From positions 31,356 to 95,355 of the forward strand of contig QYAI01000108.1 of NCBI GenBank assembly GCA_003988855.1: 64,000 nucleotides of DNA, given 5' to 3'. The DNA is from Arachnopeziza araneosa. Taxonomy: Eukaryota > Ascomycota > Leotiomycetes > Helotiales > Arachnopezizaceae. The position numbers and the translations under genes were made by a program. The first letter of the stretch is position 1. Every line of letters starts with the position of its first letter. Below the pieces are notes generated by a model that was not told where the DNA came from, did not search any database, and saw nothing but the letters and a program-made list of their open reading frames with translations. Below, piece after piece: positions 1 to 10,446 of the stretch.

Positions 1-3000
1 GCCATTGAAGCAGGCAACGGTAGGCGTCTCTTCGCCAGCACTTTCACATAAAGTCTTGACCTTGGCCAGGAGCGACTTAACCAGCTCCAGGTCCGCCTCA
101 ACTGCTACCATAGAGCCACGTTCAGGACCCCAGGAGTCTTTGATGATCTTTGCTCGACCAGCAATCACTTTGACAGTGTCCTGCAAAGATAGGATACCAG
201 AAATGCAAAGGGAGGTGAGTTCGCCAAAACTGTGGCCTACAACTGCAACTGGTTGAATGCCAGAATCGATCCAGGTCTTAGCACAGGCGTACTGCATTGC
301 GAACAGCATCGTCTGTAGTTTAACGGGATCCGTAATAGGGTCCTTCTCAAAGATGCCGGGGAAAATACTATCGCATCCGGTAGCGCGGATAGCAGCATCA
401 CACTCTTCGAGCCAGCCCCTGAATGCGGCCACGCTGTTGTATATATCCTGGCTTAGACCAACCCAAGTAGAGATCTGACCGCCAAAGCAGAGAATCACAG
501 GCCTTGGGGTATGCATAAAGATGCGACTGGGTTCAATCCCTTGAGTCTCTGCTTCCGTCAGCTCATTTATGAGCTGTTCTGTCGTGCGGCAGCCAAATAT
601 CCAGGCTTGGTCGAGAGAAGGGTTGGACTGGCGGCAGATATTGAAAGCGATGTCTGCCACTGATATGTTGTTCTTAGAGTCTGCCCACCTCAGAAGAGCT
701 GGACGTAATTTTGCGGCATAGGCTCTGATAGCTCGCACGTCCTTGCCACAGATTCTGAGTGGGATATCGATGGATGGAAAAGGGACTGAGGGCGAGGATG
801 AACCATCAGTTACTGCTCGAGGAACCTCTGTAACTATCATAGATGCGTTGGATCCCGAAGCCCCATAGTTATTGATCAAAGCCGCACGAAAGTCACTATC
901 CCACCTCCTTGCCTTCGTCGCGATCTCAATGTTGTCTTCCTGTCGCATACCCAGATGCGAGTTGATCTTTGTAAAACTACGCTGTGGTGGGATCACTTTT
1001 TGCCCGACGATAAGCAGAGTCTTGACCAGTGACACAGCACCAGACGTGCATTCTGTATGTCCAATGAGGCCCTTGGTGGACCCCAGTATCAGCTTATCAT
1101 TGCGTGCTTGCCCACCGAGCACGTTCTTGATACTCTCATACTCGGCTGGGTCACCAACCTGAGTTCCAGTACCGTGAGCCTCGATATACCCGATCTGTGA
1201 AGGTTTGAGAGAAGCCTCGTCAAGCACTTTCTGAAAGAGACTGCTTAGAGACGGCGAGTTGGGCACAAAGATAGGTGTGCAGTTCTGGTTCTGCAGCACA
1301 GCCGAACTGGGGATGACGCCGAGTATCTGGTCGCCGTCCGCAATAGCTGTAGACAAACGCTTCAATACCACACTAGCAAAACCTTCACCACGACAATAGC
1401 CCTGTAAATCAAGAGTTAGCCGAGATAAGAGGAATGAACTGATCCACTCGATGTCTGATTGCCTAACTTTCTCCTAATACGTTGAAGTGCTGGACGATAA
1501 AGGGACAAGGAGTAAAAATATCGGGACTAGCCAGATTTACTTACATCGGCAGACTCATCGAATGGCTTGCATTGGCCAGTTGGACTCAAAAAAGAAGCGG
1601 CTGCAAGGTTTTCAAACCACAACGGGTTCGTCATGATATTGGCACCACCAGCCAATGCAGCACGGCACTCACCACTGAGGATAGCTCGACAGGCGAGATG
1701 CACAGCTACGAGGGAAGATGAGCATGCAGTGTCAATACACATGGCGGTGCTAGTCCAGCCAAAGTAGTGCGAGATTTTACCAGCGATGAAGCTCTTCAGG
1801 TTGCCTGTCGCCGTAAAGGCAGTAGCAGCATGGCTCGCAACGTTATTCTCGTAGTCGGCCGAGCACACTCCAATGTAGCATCCCATGCTCTTCTCGCGAT
1901 TTCCTTCTGGCAGGTTCATGTAGCCAGACTGCTCCAGGGCTTGGTACGCTGACTGGAGCATCTGGCGCTGTTGCGGGTCCATTGCCTGCGATTCACGGGC
2001 ACTCTTCTTGAAGAACTTATGATCGAACGCATCTGGGTCGTTGATCAGATTTGCAAACCATTTACGGCCAGCTTCTTTCTCTCGAAAGGCTGTCTCGAAC
2101 TTGATACGTTCTACTGGAACCTCCCGAGCTTGGGAATCACCATCCATGAGCAGGTCCATGAACTCAGACACGTCATCCGCGCCAGCGACCTTGATCGACA
2201 TACCAACCACAGCTATATCATCTTGACGTACTTGTGGGACGTTGGCTTGCAATCTTTTGGCTAGTTGGGTGGCTGATTGGACTCGGATCAACGAGGAATC
2301 GAGCTCGTTCATAATAGTCTGTGGTACGCATCGTTCAAGGCCAAACGAAATGACATCCGTCGGTGTTTTCGCAAGTCGAGCTGATTTTAGTTTCTGGAAT
2401 GCCTCATACCAATTGCAGTGTTGGACAAGGATCACACGAAGTGCATGACCATGTAGAGCTCCCTTAGTGATTGGCATGCCAGCGCCTTCGGTAGAGCGCA
2501 AAGGAAATACTAGTTCGGAAGCATCAGGGAGGCATAGCATTGGCTGGGAAGAACAATACTGCTCCAATCTGCCAATAATGTCTGCAAATTGGGTCGAATG
2601 AAAGCGACCACCCAGGCTCACCTCAGTGGTGGCTATGCCCACTTTTCGCAGCTCGTCCTGCAGAGAGACGGCCGTCTTTTCAGCGGTAGTTATGGTCCCG
2701 CGATACTTGTCGAACGTAACGGAGAGATAAGCCTGTTGTCAAATTTTGTATAAGCGGAAAGTTTTGGTGGATGCATTTGGTGGGGTCTTGTTTCTAAGGA
2801 GGAGTAGAAGATTACACATACCTCAGGGAACCGGGCCAAAGTGTTGTCAAGTGCAAGGCGTGCGTCAGCTGAATTCCAAGCTGCAGCCAAACACTTAGAG
2901 AAACCATGCTCATTCTTTTGATCCTGTACATCTACTATGCCTCCAATGACCATGGCAAGGCGGATAGCGATTGCACCGTAAGTCTCCACCTGTAGATCAT

Positions 3001-3427
3001 CTTGGCTTAGCGATACTGCAATGGCGCCCAGAAATCCCGTACAGAACCCTAAGGCCTCAACGAAAGGCGCTCTATGTGAAGAGATGGACATATACTCCGC
3101 AAGATGGATCACCACCACTAATGGGCTGAGGATAATATTGTGGAACGTATTCAAGTCGATATTCAGTCTGCCAGTCTTGGTCCAGTCGACGAGTTCGCTT
3201 AGCATGTGGCTGTTGACTTCTGATGTGTACTCAGGGAACTTAGACACGAAACTATCCCATACTTTTGGCAGCTGTTTGATTGTACTGAACAGCCACTCGC
3301 TGTTCTTCATACCCGCTATTGTCGAGTGAAGTGACTCTATGGCGGCCGAATCGAGAGAGAGAGCTTGCGAGCCAAACACAAGCACCCGCTGAGGGCCTTG
3401 GCTACGTTCATTCGGACTGGCAATCAT
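1..3427 (-). CDS. Non-reducing polyketide synthase PKS-1 (5' part; runs off the left edge)
   Basis: Iterative NR-PKS. Exons 3427-2822, 2732-1545 and 1401-1; introns start GTATGT and GTAAGT. About 1065 residues are visible. SAT domain: GFCTG with Cys129, and GRFH with His247. KS: MDPQQR, DTACSSS with Cys539, then EAHGTGTQ and KGLIGHTE carrying the two catalytic His. MAT: starts with a CFGGQ motif and has VVGHSFGELT with the active Ser; the window ends shortly after. PT, ACP, methyltransferase and release domains lie outside. The KS stretch with QNQNCTPIFVPN and STKGLIGHTECTSG resembles the C-methylating, reductively releasing NR-PKSs of azaphilone pathways (AzaA, CazM and MrPigA type), from family knowledge. 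It is divergent from the acyltransferase at 3915 and shares its 487 bp promoter. Likely role: supplies the azaphilone aldehyde core (inference). Confidence 0.93.
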
Positions 3428-3914
3428 CGTGAATTGAGCCCGGAATTTTCAAGCCAGGTTCAGGATTGTAGTTGAAGATAATTAAATAGCGTTTTCTGAG
3501 ATGCTATATTGAGCCATTTGAATGAATTATTTTTGATGTCTCACACGCAGACTGACATGTATAATCGTGTATTGGCGAACGGTGCGACGTTCGAGGATAT
3601 ACATATCCCAAGGACAAGACCAAATAGGACCGAGCGATAAGAAAGTGCTTACATCTAGAGAACGGCTCGGACTCGCCGTGGAATCTCTCCGATGTTACAA
3701 CCCGAAACTCCGCCATCACCAGAATTGTTTCTCCGGACACCAATCCTTCAGCAGGAGAATATTGCAGCTTACAACGTCAGCAATACTTTTTGAAATCGCA
3801 ATTATTTTAGAGTGAAGGTCCTTCAACCGTGGTAACAGTACCTCAAGCAAGACCCATACGCCAAGTTGTTGTATTTGACCAGTCTTTGCTCACGAAAAAC
3901 CTTACCTATTGAAG
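3428..3914. promoter_or_regulatory. Bidirectional promoter between PKS-1 and acyltransferase 1
   Basis: 487 bp gap between two divergent start codons. It contains AAACTCCG at 3705-3712 (CGGAGTTT on the other strand), in the context GAAACTCCGCC. The same motif recurs before other genes of the cluster and is proposed as the pathway regulator site. Confidence 0.5.
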
Positions 3915-5306
3915 ATGGAACAAGATTACCAGAACCTCGATCGTTATCAAGACATTCTTGGGCAGCTTCCCATGCTCCAGGTTTACTCTCATATTCTTTA
4001 TATCTTTCCCACGCCAAATTCGCTTGCACAGGAGAGACTGGTAGAGCAACTTGAGCAAGCCATCACTAAAGTGCGTGAGCAAGTACCCTGGATGGGTGCC
4101 CGCGTGGTGAATATAGGCAAAGGCCCTGGAAGCTCTGGTACATACCGTGTCATCGCATGCCTCCGGCCCAGCAAAGCGATAGACGTCCAAGATGTCAGAA
4201 AAGCAGCACCAACTTATGCAGAACTGGAGTCACGCAAAGGAGCACTTTCCATGATCGATGCTCGACTTTTGACGCCTGTGTCCGCCTTTCCTGAACGCTT
4301 CCAGGACTCCGATGAGGATCCTTCCCATACCGTTCGGCTACAGGCCAGTTTCATCGAAGGTGGTGTCATTCTCGACTTTGTCATTCAACACAACATGGCC
4401 GACGCTGGGGGCCACTTTGGCTTTGTGAAGCTGGTCGCCGCCGCGATGCGTGGCGAGAACTTTCCCCAACAACTTCTCCGGGATGCCAATCTCGACCGGC
4501 GAGGCTTGGTTTCTTTGCTTGATCCAGAGGAACCCATGCTTGATCATAGTCATCACAAGCGGGCCCCAATCACTGGAGGGGGTTTGCTTGACGATAAAGG
4601 CAATACGGAGAAGCCTACACCAGCACGACATCATATTTTTCGCTTCACTGTCGCTGATATGCACAGTCTGAAGGAGCTCGCTCGGCCGGAAGCTGCTCAC
4701 GGGGATGGCGACGTGCAATTTATATCAACCGACGACGCACTTTGTGCATTCACCTGGCAGCGTGTGGCCGTAGCACGAACGGCAGCACATCATGTTGCAC
4801 CTGAGACATCCTCACGTTTTGCAAGGGCAATTGACGGACGGGGTGCCCTGGGCATTCCCCGGGACTACATGGGCGACGTGATCCATAATGTCACGGCCTT
4901 CCAGACGTTTGGGGAGCTGCTCTCCCGTCCCTGCTCCTCCATCGCGGCGCATCTTCGACGGCGGCTGAATGAATGCAACACATCGTATCATGTGCGTAGT
5001 TTTGCCACGTTCCTGACGCGCGAGCCAGACAAGTCAACTATCACATATGGCGGCGACTTCAACCCACAAACAGACCTTGGATGCTCCTCTATCCGCGCGC
5101 GAACAGATATTTTCCCTGAATTTGGGGAGCTGGGCCGGCCGACGTTGATACGACGTCCCCCTCCCCCACCATTCCCAGGCCTCATGGTCTTGTTCCCGGC
5201 GAATATTGCTGGCGACTGTGATATGATGCTCTGTTTGACGGACCCGGTCTTCAACGCATTGATGGCAGATCCTCAGTGGGTTGAGTACGTGGAGTATATT
5301 GGTTGA
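3915..5306 (+). CDS. BAHD-like acyltransferase (trichothecene 3-O-acetyltransferase-like)
   Basis: Intronless, 463 aa. The frame is open from a TTG at 3909, but the first ATG is at 3915 and is taken as the start. It carries the acyl-CoA transferase signature HNMAD (HxxxD, near residue 159), where the His is the general base. The second BAHD motif (DFGWG) is not clearly kept; the C-terminal part has a proline-rich run (RRPPPPPFPG) in that area. Length fits fungal Tri101-type enzymes (about 450-480 aa). No signal peptide or membrane segment is seen, so it is probably cytosolic. Divergent from PKS-1. Likely transfers an acyl group onto a hydroxyl of the polyketide; substrate unknown. Confidence 0.88.
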   Translation: MEQDYQNLDRYQDILGQLPMLQVYSHILYIFPTPNSLAQERLVEQLEQAITKVREQVPWMGARVVNIGKGPGSSGTYRVIACLRPSKAIDVQDVRKAAPTYAELESRKGALSMIDARLLTPVSAFPERFQDSDEDPSHTVRLQASFIEGGVILDFVIQHNMADAGGHFGFVKLVAAAMRGENFPQQLLRDANLDRRGLVSLLDPEEPMLDHSHHKRAPITGGGLLDDKGNTEKPTPARHHIFRFTVADMHSLKELARPEAAHGDGDVQFISTDDALCAFTWQRVAVARTAAHHVAPETSSRFARAIDGRGALGIPRDYMGDVIHNVTAFQTFGELLSRPCSSIAAHLRRRLNECNTSYHVRSFATFLTREPDKSTITYGGDFNPQTDLGCSSIRARTDIFPEFGELGRPTLIRRPPPPPFPGLMVLFPANIAGDCDMMLCLTDPVFNALMADPQWVEYVEYIG

Positions 5307-5787
5307 GTTTGATTTACGTGAGCAATGAAAGTCATATACATTCTTTGACATGAGAATGGTATTCCGTTATAAAGTGAGACACGCAAAACAAGATAATAGC
5401 TTTATAATCCTGCTATGGAATAGTACTATCTTACATTAGTGACTATCTACCGCACTCATGTACATCAAAAGCATCATAATAGTAAATACAGAAGTGTAAA
5501 CATAATCGGAGAAATCTCATGTTCATAAGTCAAACGTCCTAATTCCCTATCCCGGAAGGAAGTCGTCGCTGACTACCAGTGATGCAGTGATATAACGGAG
5601 TAATAGCCGGAGTTAATTGGTCAAGCGACAACGAAGCGACGGTATTAAGCCAACAACATCAAAGTTGCGGCTTATCGTTGCTCCATCTCCGCCTCATGCT
5701 TTGTTAAGCGAGCTACTCTACTTATATCACTTATATATGATGGCAGAACATCCGTCCCCATTTCAATGAACTAGATCACAGAAGGCC
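5307..5787 (+). promoter_or_regulatory. Upstream region of the FAD-linked oxidase, paired CGGAGT motif
   Basis: CGGAGT at 5596-5601 and CCGGAGTT at 5607-5614 form a direct repeat with the CGG triplets 12 bp apart, about 180 bp before the start codon. The rest is the 3' flank of acyltransferase 1. Confidence 0.45.
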
Positions 5788-7476
5788 ATGGTGCAACTTG
5801 CCCAGGTCATCCTAAGTTGGTGGGCGGGAAGTTTGACAACTAGCCCCACAAACCTCACTGATCTATTCGGTCCCGGATTATCCCCCAGAGCACAGATTGT
5901 TCTTCCCGGACCGCAATGGGTGACGGAGGTCAAGCAGCGATGGTCGACTTACCATGCACCAACCTACATTGGCGCCATCAAGCCAGCGACCGTGAATGAT
6001 ATCCAACATATTGTAGGTACCCCATCAAACTAGTAGTGAATTTTTTAGCTGATCTTTTTTCGAGGTTCGAACTGCAGCCGCAAACGATATTCCTTTCTTT
6101 GCTACGGCAGGCGGTCATGGTATCTCCAATTACGAATCGTTTTCAGGCATCTCCATCGACCTCTCCTATTTTCACTCAGTAACCATAAATAAAACCGCGA
6201 GCACGGTAACAGTGGGCGCATCCACCGAATTCTCGGAATTGGGTGCTGTTTTATACAAGGCGGGGAGGGAGCTTCGTATGTCTTCTTTCTCATCTTGACG
6301 TCTGTCCTCCGGTTAATCAGAATTGCCCTGGTAGCACTTGCATCGTGTTCCTGTGTTGGTGTCATTGGCGCAACACTCGGCGCAGGCATAAGCACTCTAC
6401 AGGGTCACCGCGGCCTGCTGTCAGACGCACTGGTGTCAGTGCAGATGGTGACTGCTGATGCGCAATTGATTAGAGTCTCCGCAACCGAGCACGAGGATCT
6501 CTTTTGGGCTCTACGCGGCGCTGGAGCCAATTTTGGCATCGTTATTGAGGCTACATTTCGCACGTATGACCATACAAATGACGGTGAAGCCACTGTCATC
6601 GACTTGGTCTTTCCTGCGGCTGCCAATCAAAGTTACTTCCGCACCTTAGCCAGCTATGGCGATGACATGCCGAGCAAGTTGGCTATAACCGCAGTGTCGG
6701 TATATAATCGGGACATGAGCATGGTAAGTGCTTTGAGAATAGTTTGATTTGGTTGTGTTATATTAGTCATGGCCGAGCTAAGAGGCAAACAGCCCGTCCT
6801 TGTAATCCACTCCACATACTACGGTCCACAAGAAGAAGCCGAGAACTACTTGCAGCCGTTCTCAGATCTTGGTCCGATCGTGCGAAATGTCATGACCGTT
6901 CCACAACCGGGCTTGATCCCACCAGATCATGGTTCATGCACACCTCGTCAACGTATTAATATCTATTCGGTGGCGCTGAAGCAGATTGAACCCGCTACGT
7001 TTGAAAAATTCTATCAGGAAATGGTCAATCTATGGTCTCGATATCCGGACTACGATGGTCGTCTTTTGATCGAGCGCTATGCACAAGGAGCAGTGGCAGC
7101 AGTCCCGCACGACTCGACTGCGTATCCATGGCGGGATGCTTCCGCCTTAATGTGAGTAAATTGACTTTCCTGTGTTGCAGACTATGAAAAGTTCCATTAG
7201 GCTGAACCACTTGCCCCCCAAAATAGGAATATAGAGAGTTTCTATATAGATCCTGCTCACGACACCGCGATCAACGACATTGTGCTGGCCGGCCGGAACG
7301 AGTTCGCAAAGACTAGTGGTTATCTTTCCCTATCCTCCTACGTTAACTTTGCACATGGGGACGAGGGTCCAGAAGCGTGGTACGGAGTTCAGAATCTGCC
7401 GAAACTTTCATCTTTGAAGAGACAATGGGACCCAGAGGAGCTTTTCAGCTGGCACAACCCAATTCCGCTACATTGA
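5788..7476 (+). CDS. FAD-linked oxidoreductase, berberine-bridge-enzyme (BBE) type
   Basis: Five exons: 5788-6012, 6065-6275, 6335-6723, 6778-7151, 7227-7476, giving 482 aa. Introns are 52-75 bp; each junction keeps frame and restores family motifs. The fourth acceptor (6777) is the least certain. N-terminal FAD_binding_4 fold with ATAGGHG (His93, covalent FAD) and SCSCVGVIGATLGAG, where Cys150 fits the second covalent attachment (CxxVGxxG). The C-terminal BBE segment has YVNF and ends LFSWHNPIP. These enzymes do two-electron oxidations with O2, such as alcohol oxidation or C-C and C-O ring closure. Homologous oxidases occur in azaphilone clusters (AzaG/AzaL type), so a tailoring oxidation of the core is likely. 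Confidence 0.9.
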
Positions 7477-7887
7477 TAAAAATGATAGCCATGCGAAACA
7501 GTCGCAGCTGCCATAAAAACGAAGAACTACTGTCATTCCATGCGCCCTTCAATCTGCTAAGTTACATCAAAATGTGATTGCAAATCAATTGCAAACTGGA
7601 CTAGAAAATATACAAATTGCAACACGATGAGGAGTTTATTTCATACCAATGTATCATAGATGAAAATTCAGGTCTAGAAACAAGTCAACTGAGATCTATC
7701 GTTTCGGAGTTTTATTAGGCGCGCGGAATTTTAGAAAATGACTTGAATTTTGTCCTGAGGCAAAGTATTTTCACCTCCACCATATTAACACATTCTTTCT
7801 ACTTATTCGTAACAAATAAAAAAATCAAGAACAGCGAAAACAAACTGCTAGAAACAACCTAATATTATTGAATTCGAACGTGTAGCT
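7477..7887 (+). promoter_or_regulatory. Upstream region of acyltransferase 2 with CGGAGTTT
   Basis: CGGAGTTT at 7705-7712, about 175 bp before the ATG at 7888. Otherwise AT-rich, with no gene. Confidence 0.45.
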
Positions 7888-9315
7888 ATGTCTTGGACAG
7901 AGGCAACGCCAGGGGCTTGGAAGAGAGAGCTTGGAGGCTTGGAGAAGATTTATCGATTCGCTTCTCAGAGCTTCAAGCAAAATGGTCATGAACAATGGCT
8001 ACTGCGTACGAACTGCACCATCAGTGTTCAGCAAGGAGTGGACATTGTGGCCGCCTTGCGTGCTGGCTGGCAGGCGTTGCTGTTCGAATATCCTGGCCTC
8101 GGGATAACTGTTGAGGGCTATGAAGCCGTATTCCAACCTCAGATGCTCAGCGATCCCAAAATGCTCAATAGGTTTTTAGAGCAGACTTTTGTCGTCGAGC
8201 AACTAAGAAATGCCGACGAGGTATTTGAGGAGTACCAGCTCAGGGAATTGCCCACACTTATCTATCTGCAAACCAGCTCCGAGGTCATGCTTTTGATGTC
8301 CCACTGGCGGACTGATGCGACGGGTTGTTGTCTTCTGCTCGACCGTTTATTTTATCTTGCAGTCATGCAACTCTCCACAGACCGCATTGAAACGGGCTCG
8401 ACCGAGGACTATATAGCTAAACTATCGCCCAGTCTCGAAGACGCTGCTGGCGCACCACACTCACTGTCTGAAGAGATCGAAGGCACAGCAGAGCGAGTGA
8501 TAAGAGGTTTCGGAAAGGCAGCGCAAAAGACGATAGGCCTCACCTACAAAGGCGATAGAACTACGGTGCCTGGTCGCTCAGCATGCGAAAGCATAGGTTT
8601 CACCGCAGAGAGCTCCCAGGCACTCATAGATGCCTGCAAACAATACGGAGGCATCAGCATATCAGCTTCAGTCTTTACCGCACTGGGTACGGCCATGCTG
8701 AAGATCCACGAGAATGAACTCGGCAATTACCCATTGGGATTTTCTACGATCATGGCTGTGGACATGCGGACACATCTTCCAGCGCCATTCAACGAGCCTG
8801 CTCATGCCTGCGCGGTATACGTGACAAGTCTGACACCAGAGGTGCACAAAGGGGAAAGTTTCCACACGAGTGCAAATGCACTGACGCGACTATTCAGGTC
8901 GTGGCACAGCGATGGCTTCAACGCCGCACTGCGAGAGATTTACAAACGGGCGTCTGGGATGCTACTAAAACGGCCACCAACTCAAGCGCCGCCACCTTCT
9001 CCTCCAGCAGGAATCACGCTCAGTAGTCTGGGAATCATCAACAGAATAATGAAAGGCCAGTATAGCAACTCCGACACTAAAGAAAATAGCCCTGTAATTA
9101 CTGTTACCGGTTTCAGATTCGGAGTGAGCATGTACACAAGACAGATGCTGATGTATCTTTGGACGTTTGGCGGGCACTTTCACATATCACTTGATTACAA
9201 TCAGGCATACTACGAAGCCAGTACGCCACGAGGCTTGTTGGAGGATATCGTCCGTGTTTTGGAGCACGAGTTGGGAGTAAAGATGCAAGTACAGACGGGA
9301 GATGTGGATCCATAG
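7888..9315 (+). CDS. Acyltransferase 2 (Tri3/AzaD-like, HxxxD)
   Basis: Intronless, 475 aa, ATG start. HWRTDATG contains HxxxD (His139, Asp143). The start (TPGAWKRELGG) and end (SMYTRQMLMYLWTFGGHFHISLDYNQAYYEA) segments resemble the trichothecene 15-O-acetyltransferase/AzaD family. It is a distant paralogue of the protein at 29901-31301: both share the TPGAW/SPGVY opening, HWR-I/T-D, and a C-terminal TRQ...FNxAYY-like end. No signal peptide. It sits directly upstream of PKS-2 on the same strand, so it is the prime candidate for taking the aromatic acyl chain from TE-less PKS-2 and esterifying the core (inference). Acetyl transfer is an alternative. Confidence 0.87.
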   Translation: MSWTEATPGAWKRELGGLEKIYRFASQSFKQNGHEQWLLRTNCTISVQQGVDIVAALRAGWQALLFEYPGLGITVEGYEAVFQPQMLSDPKMLNRFLEQTFVVEQLRNADEVFEEYQLRELPTLIYLQTSSEVMLLMSHWRTDATGCCLLLDRLFYLAVMQLSTDRIETGSTEDYIAKLSPSLEDAAGAPHSLSEEIEGTAERVIRGFGKAAQKTIGLTYKGDRTTVPGRSACESIGFTAESSQALIDACKQYGGISISASVFTALGTAMLKIHENELGNYPLGFSTIMAVDMRTHLPAPFNEPAHACAVYVTSLTPEVHKGESFHTSANALTRLFRSWHSDGFNAALREIYKRASGMLLKRPPTQAPPPSPPAGITLSSLGIINRIMKGQYSNSDTKENSPVITVTGFRFGVSMYTRQMLMYLWTFGGHFHISLDYNQAYYEASTPRGLLEDIVRVLEHELGVKMQVQTGDVDP

Positions 9316-10446
9316 ATTGCGCCCTTTCATTGATGCCTTGCAATCAGAGTCTTCAGTTTCGACAAATTAAACATATCTTGCTTACTTCCGCTCCTGAGAC
9401 AGTGCTGTTCAACATGCCCGTCGTAAGCTTCAACCTATACGTATCGGAATTCTCCTGTATCTCTTATCACACGTGATTTGGTGAAGCTGTAAAAGGTAGG
9501 TGATAACTGACAGTAGACACGGACCAAGGTAGAGAATCTGAAAATCCCACGTGTTGTGGATAACAACTTGATACGAATGGCGGAGTTTCTTTCCGGAACT
9601 GGCTCAGTAACAGAACTTATCGATGGCGAAAATTACTGTGTTAGTCCGCGGAACTTCGTAGGTTGACTTTTTATTGGTGTGTTATCTTATTCTGACAAAA
9701 GTATAATCTATGGGAATCCTATGTTACCAGGTTCATTCTCTTATCAGCTCACTCAGACCATCGTTGTGAGAGCTAGTCCGCACTGGAGATCAGATCCAGA
9801 TCAGTAGACATACGGCTTTTCGGAAAGGGCCGAGTCTGCTGGAATCATCTCTTTCTATAGCCTTGCTCGGAGGAGACCATGCGAATCTTGTGCAGGCTTC
9901 TCGCGTGGGTAGCCTGTTCTATGATTTGGATGATGGTGCGGAATCAGCGGCGGAAGTTCACGCTCCGTGCAGGAAACATAGATCTAATTCATACTGGAAT
10001 CCAGTATAGAACAGGAAATAAAAACTAATTGGTTGCCAAGCACGTGCCACAGCGTATGTCTTGTGCATGTTTAGGTAAAATGATACATAGACTTTTAAGT
10101 CATAATCATCCATAATCTTTTGAGAAGCCATCTCTGATATCCTCAAGATGACAATGACTTATCAGGAGATCGAGTTTACATCAAATTTCCAGGACTCATT
10201 ATTAGCTTGAGTACTCGCGGAGCGGAGTCATGCGCCGGAGTTTATGAATTCCCATGCTCTCTCCCAACGGAACCCTGCGTAAGCCAGATCTCGTTTACCT
10301 ACCCAGCCTGAGCAGCAAACAGACGCTCAGTAAGAGCAGAGCACATATAATATTAGTCATTTTTCCACAGATATCTCAGGCCTTTCTGAACTTCGTGAGT
10401 AGAAGTCATTATCTTTAAGCGACATCTCTCAATCCCCTCTGTGACC
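9316..10446 (+). promoter_or_regulatory. 1.1 kb gene-free region upstream of PKS-2
   Basis: No credible ORF. Two CACGTG boxes at 9470-9475 and 9548-9553. CGGAGTTT at 9581-9588 is followed by TTCCGGAACT. A triple CGGAG cluster lies at 10218-10222, 10223-10228 (CGGAGT) and 10236-10243 (CGGAGTTT), about 200 bp before the PKS-2 start. A TATA-like tract lies near 10345. Confidence 0.5.

Noticed and set aside
3909..3914. TTG as start of acyltransferase 1
   Set aside because: An ATG lies two codons downstream in the same frame and is the normal choice in fungi.
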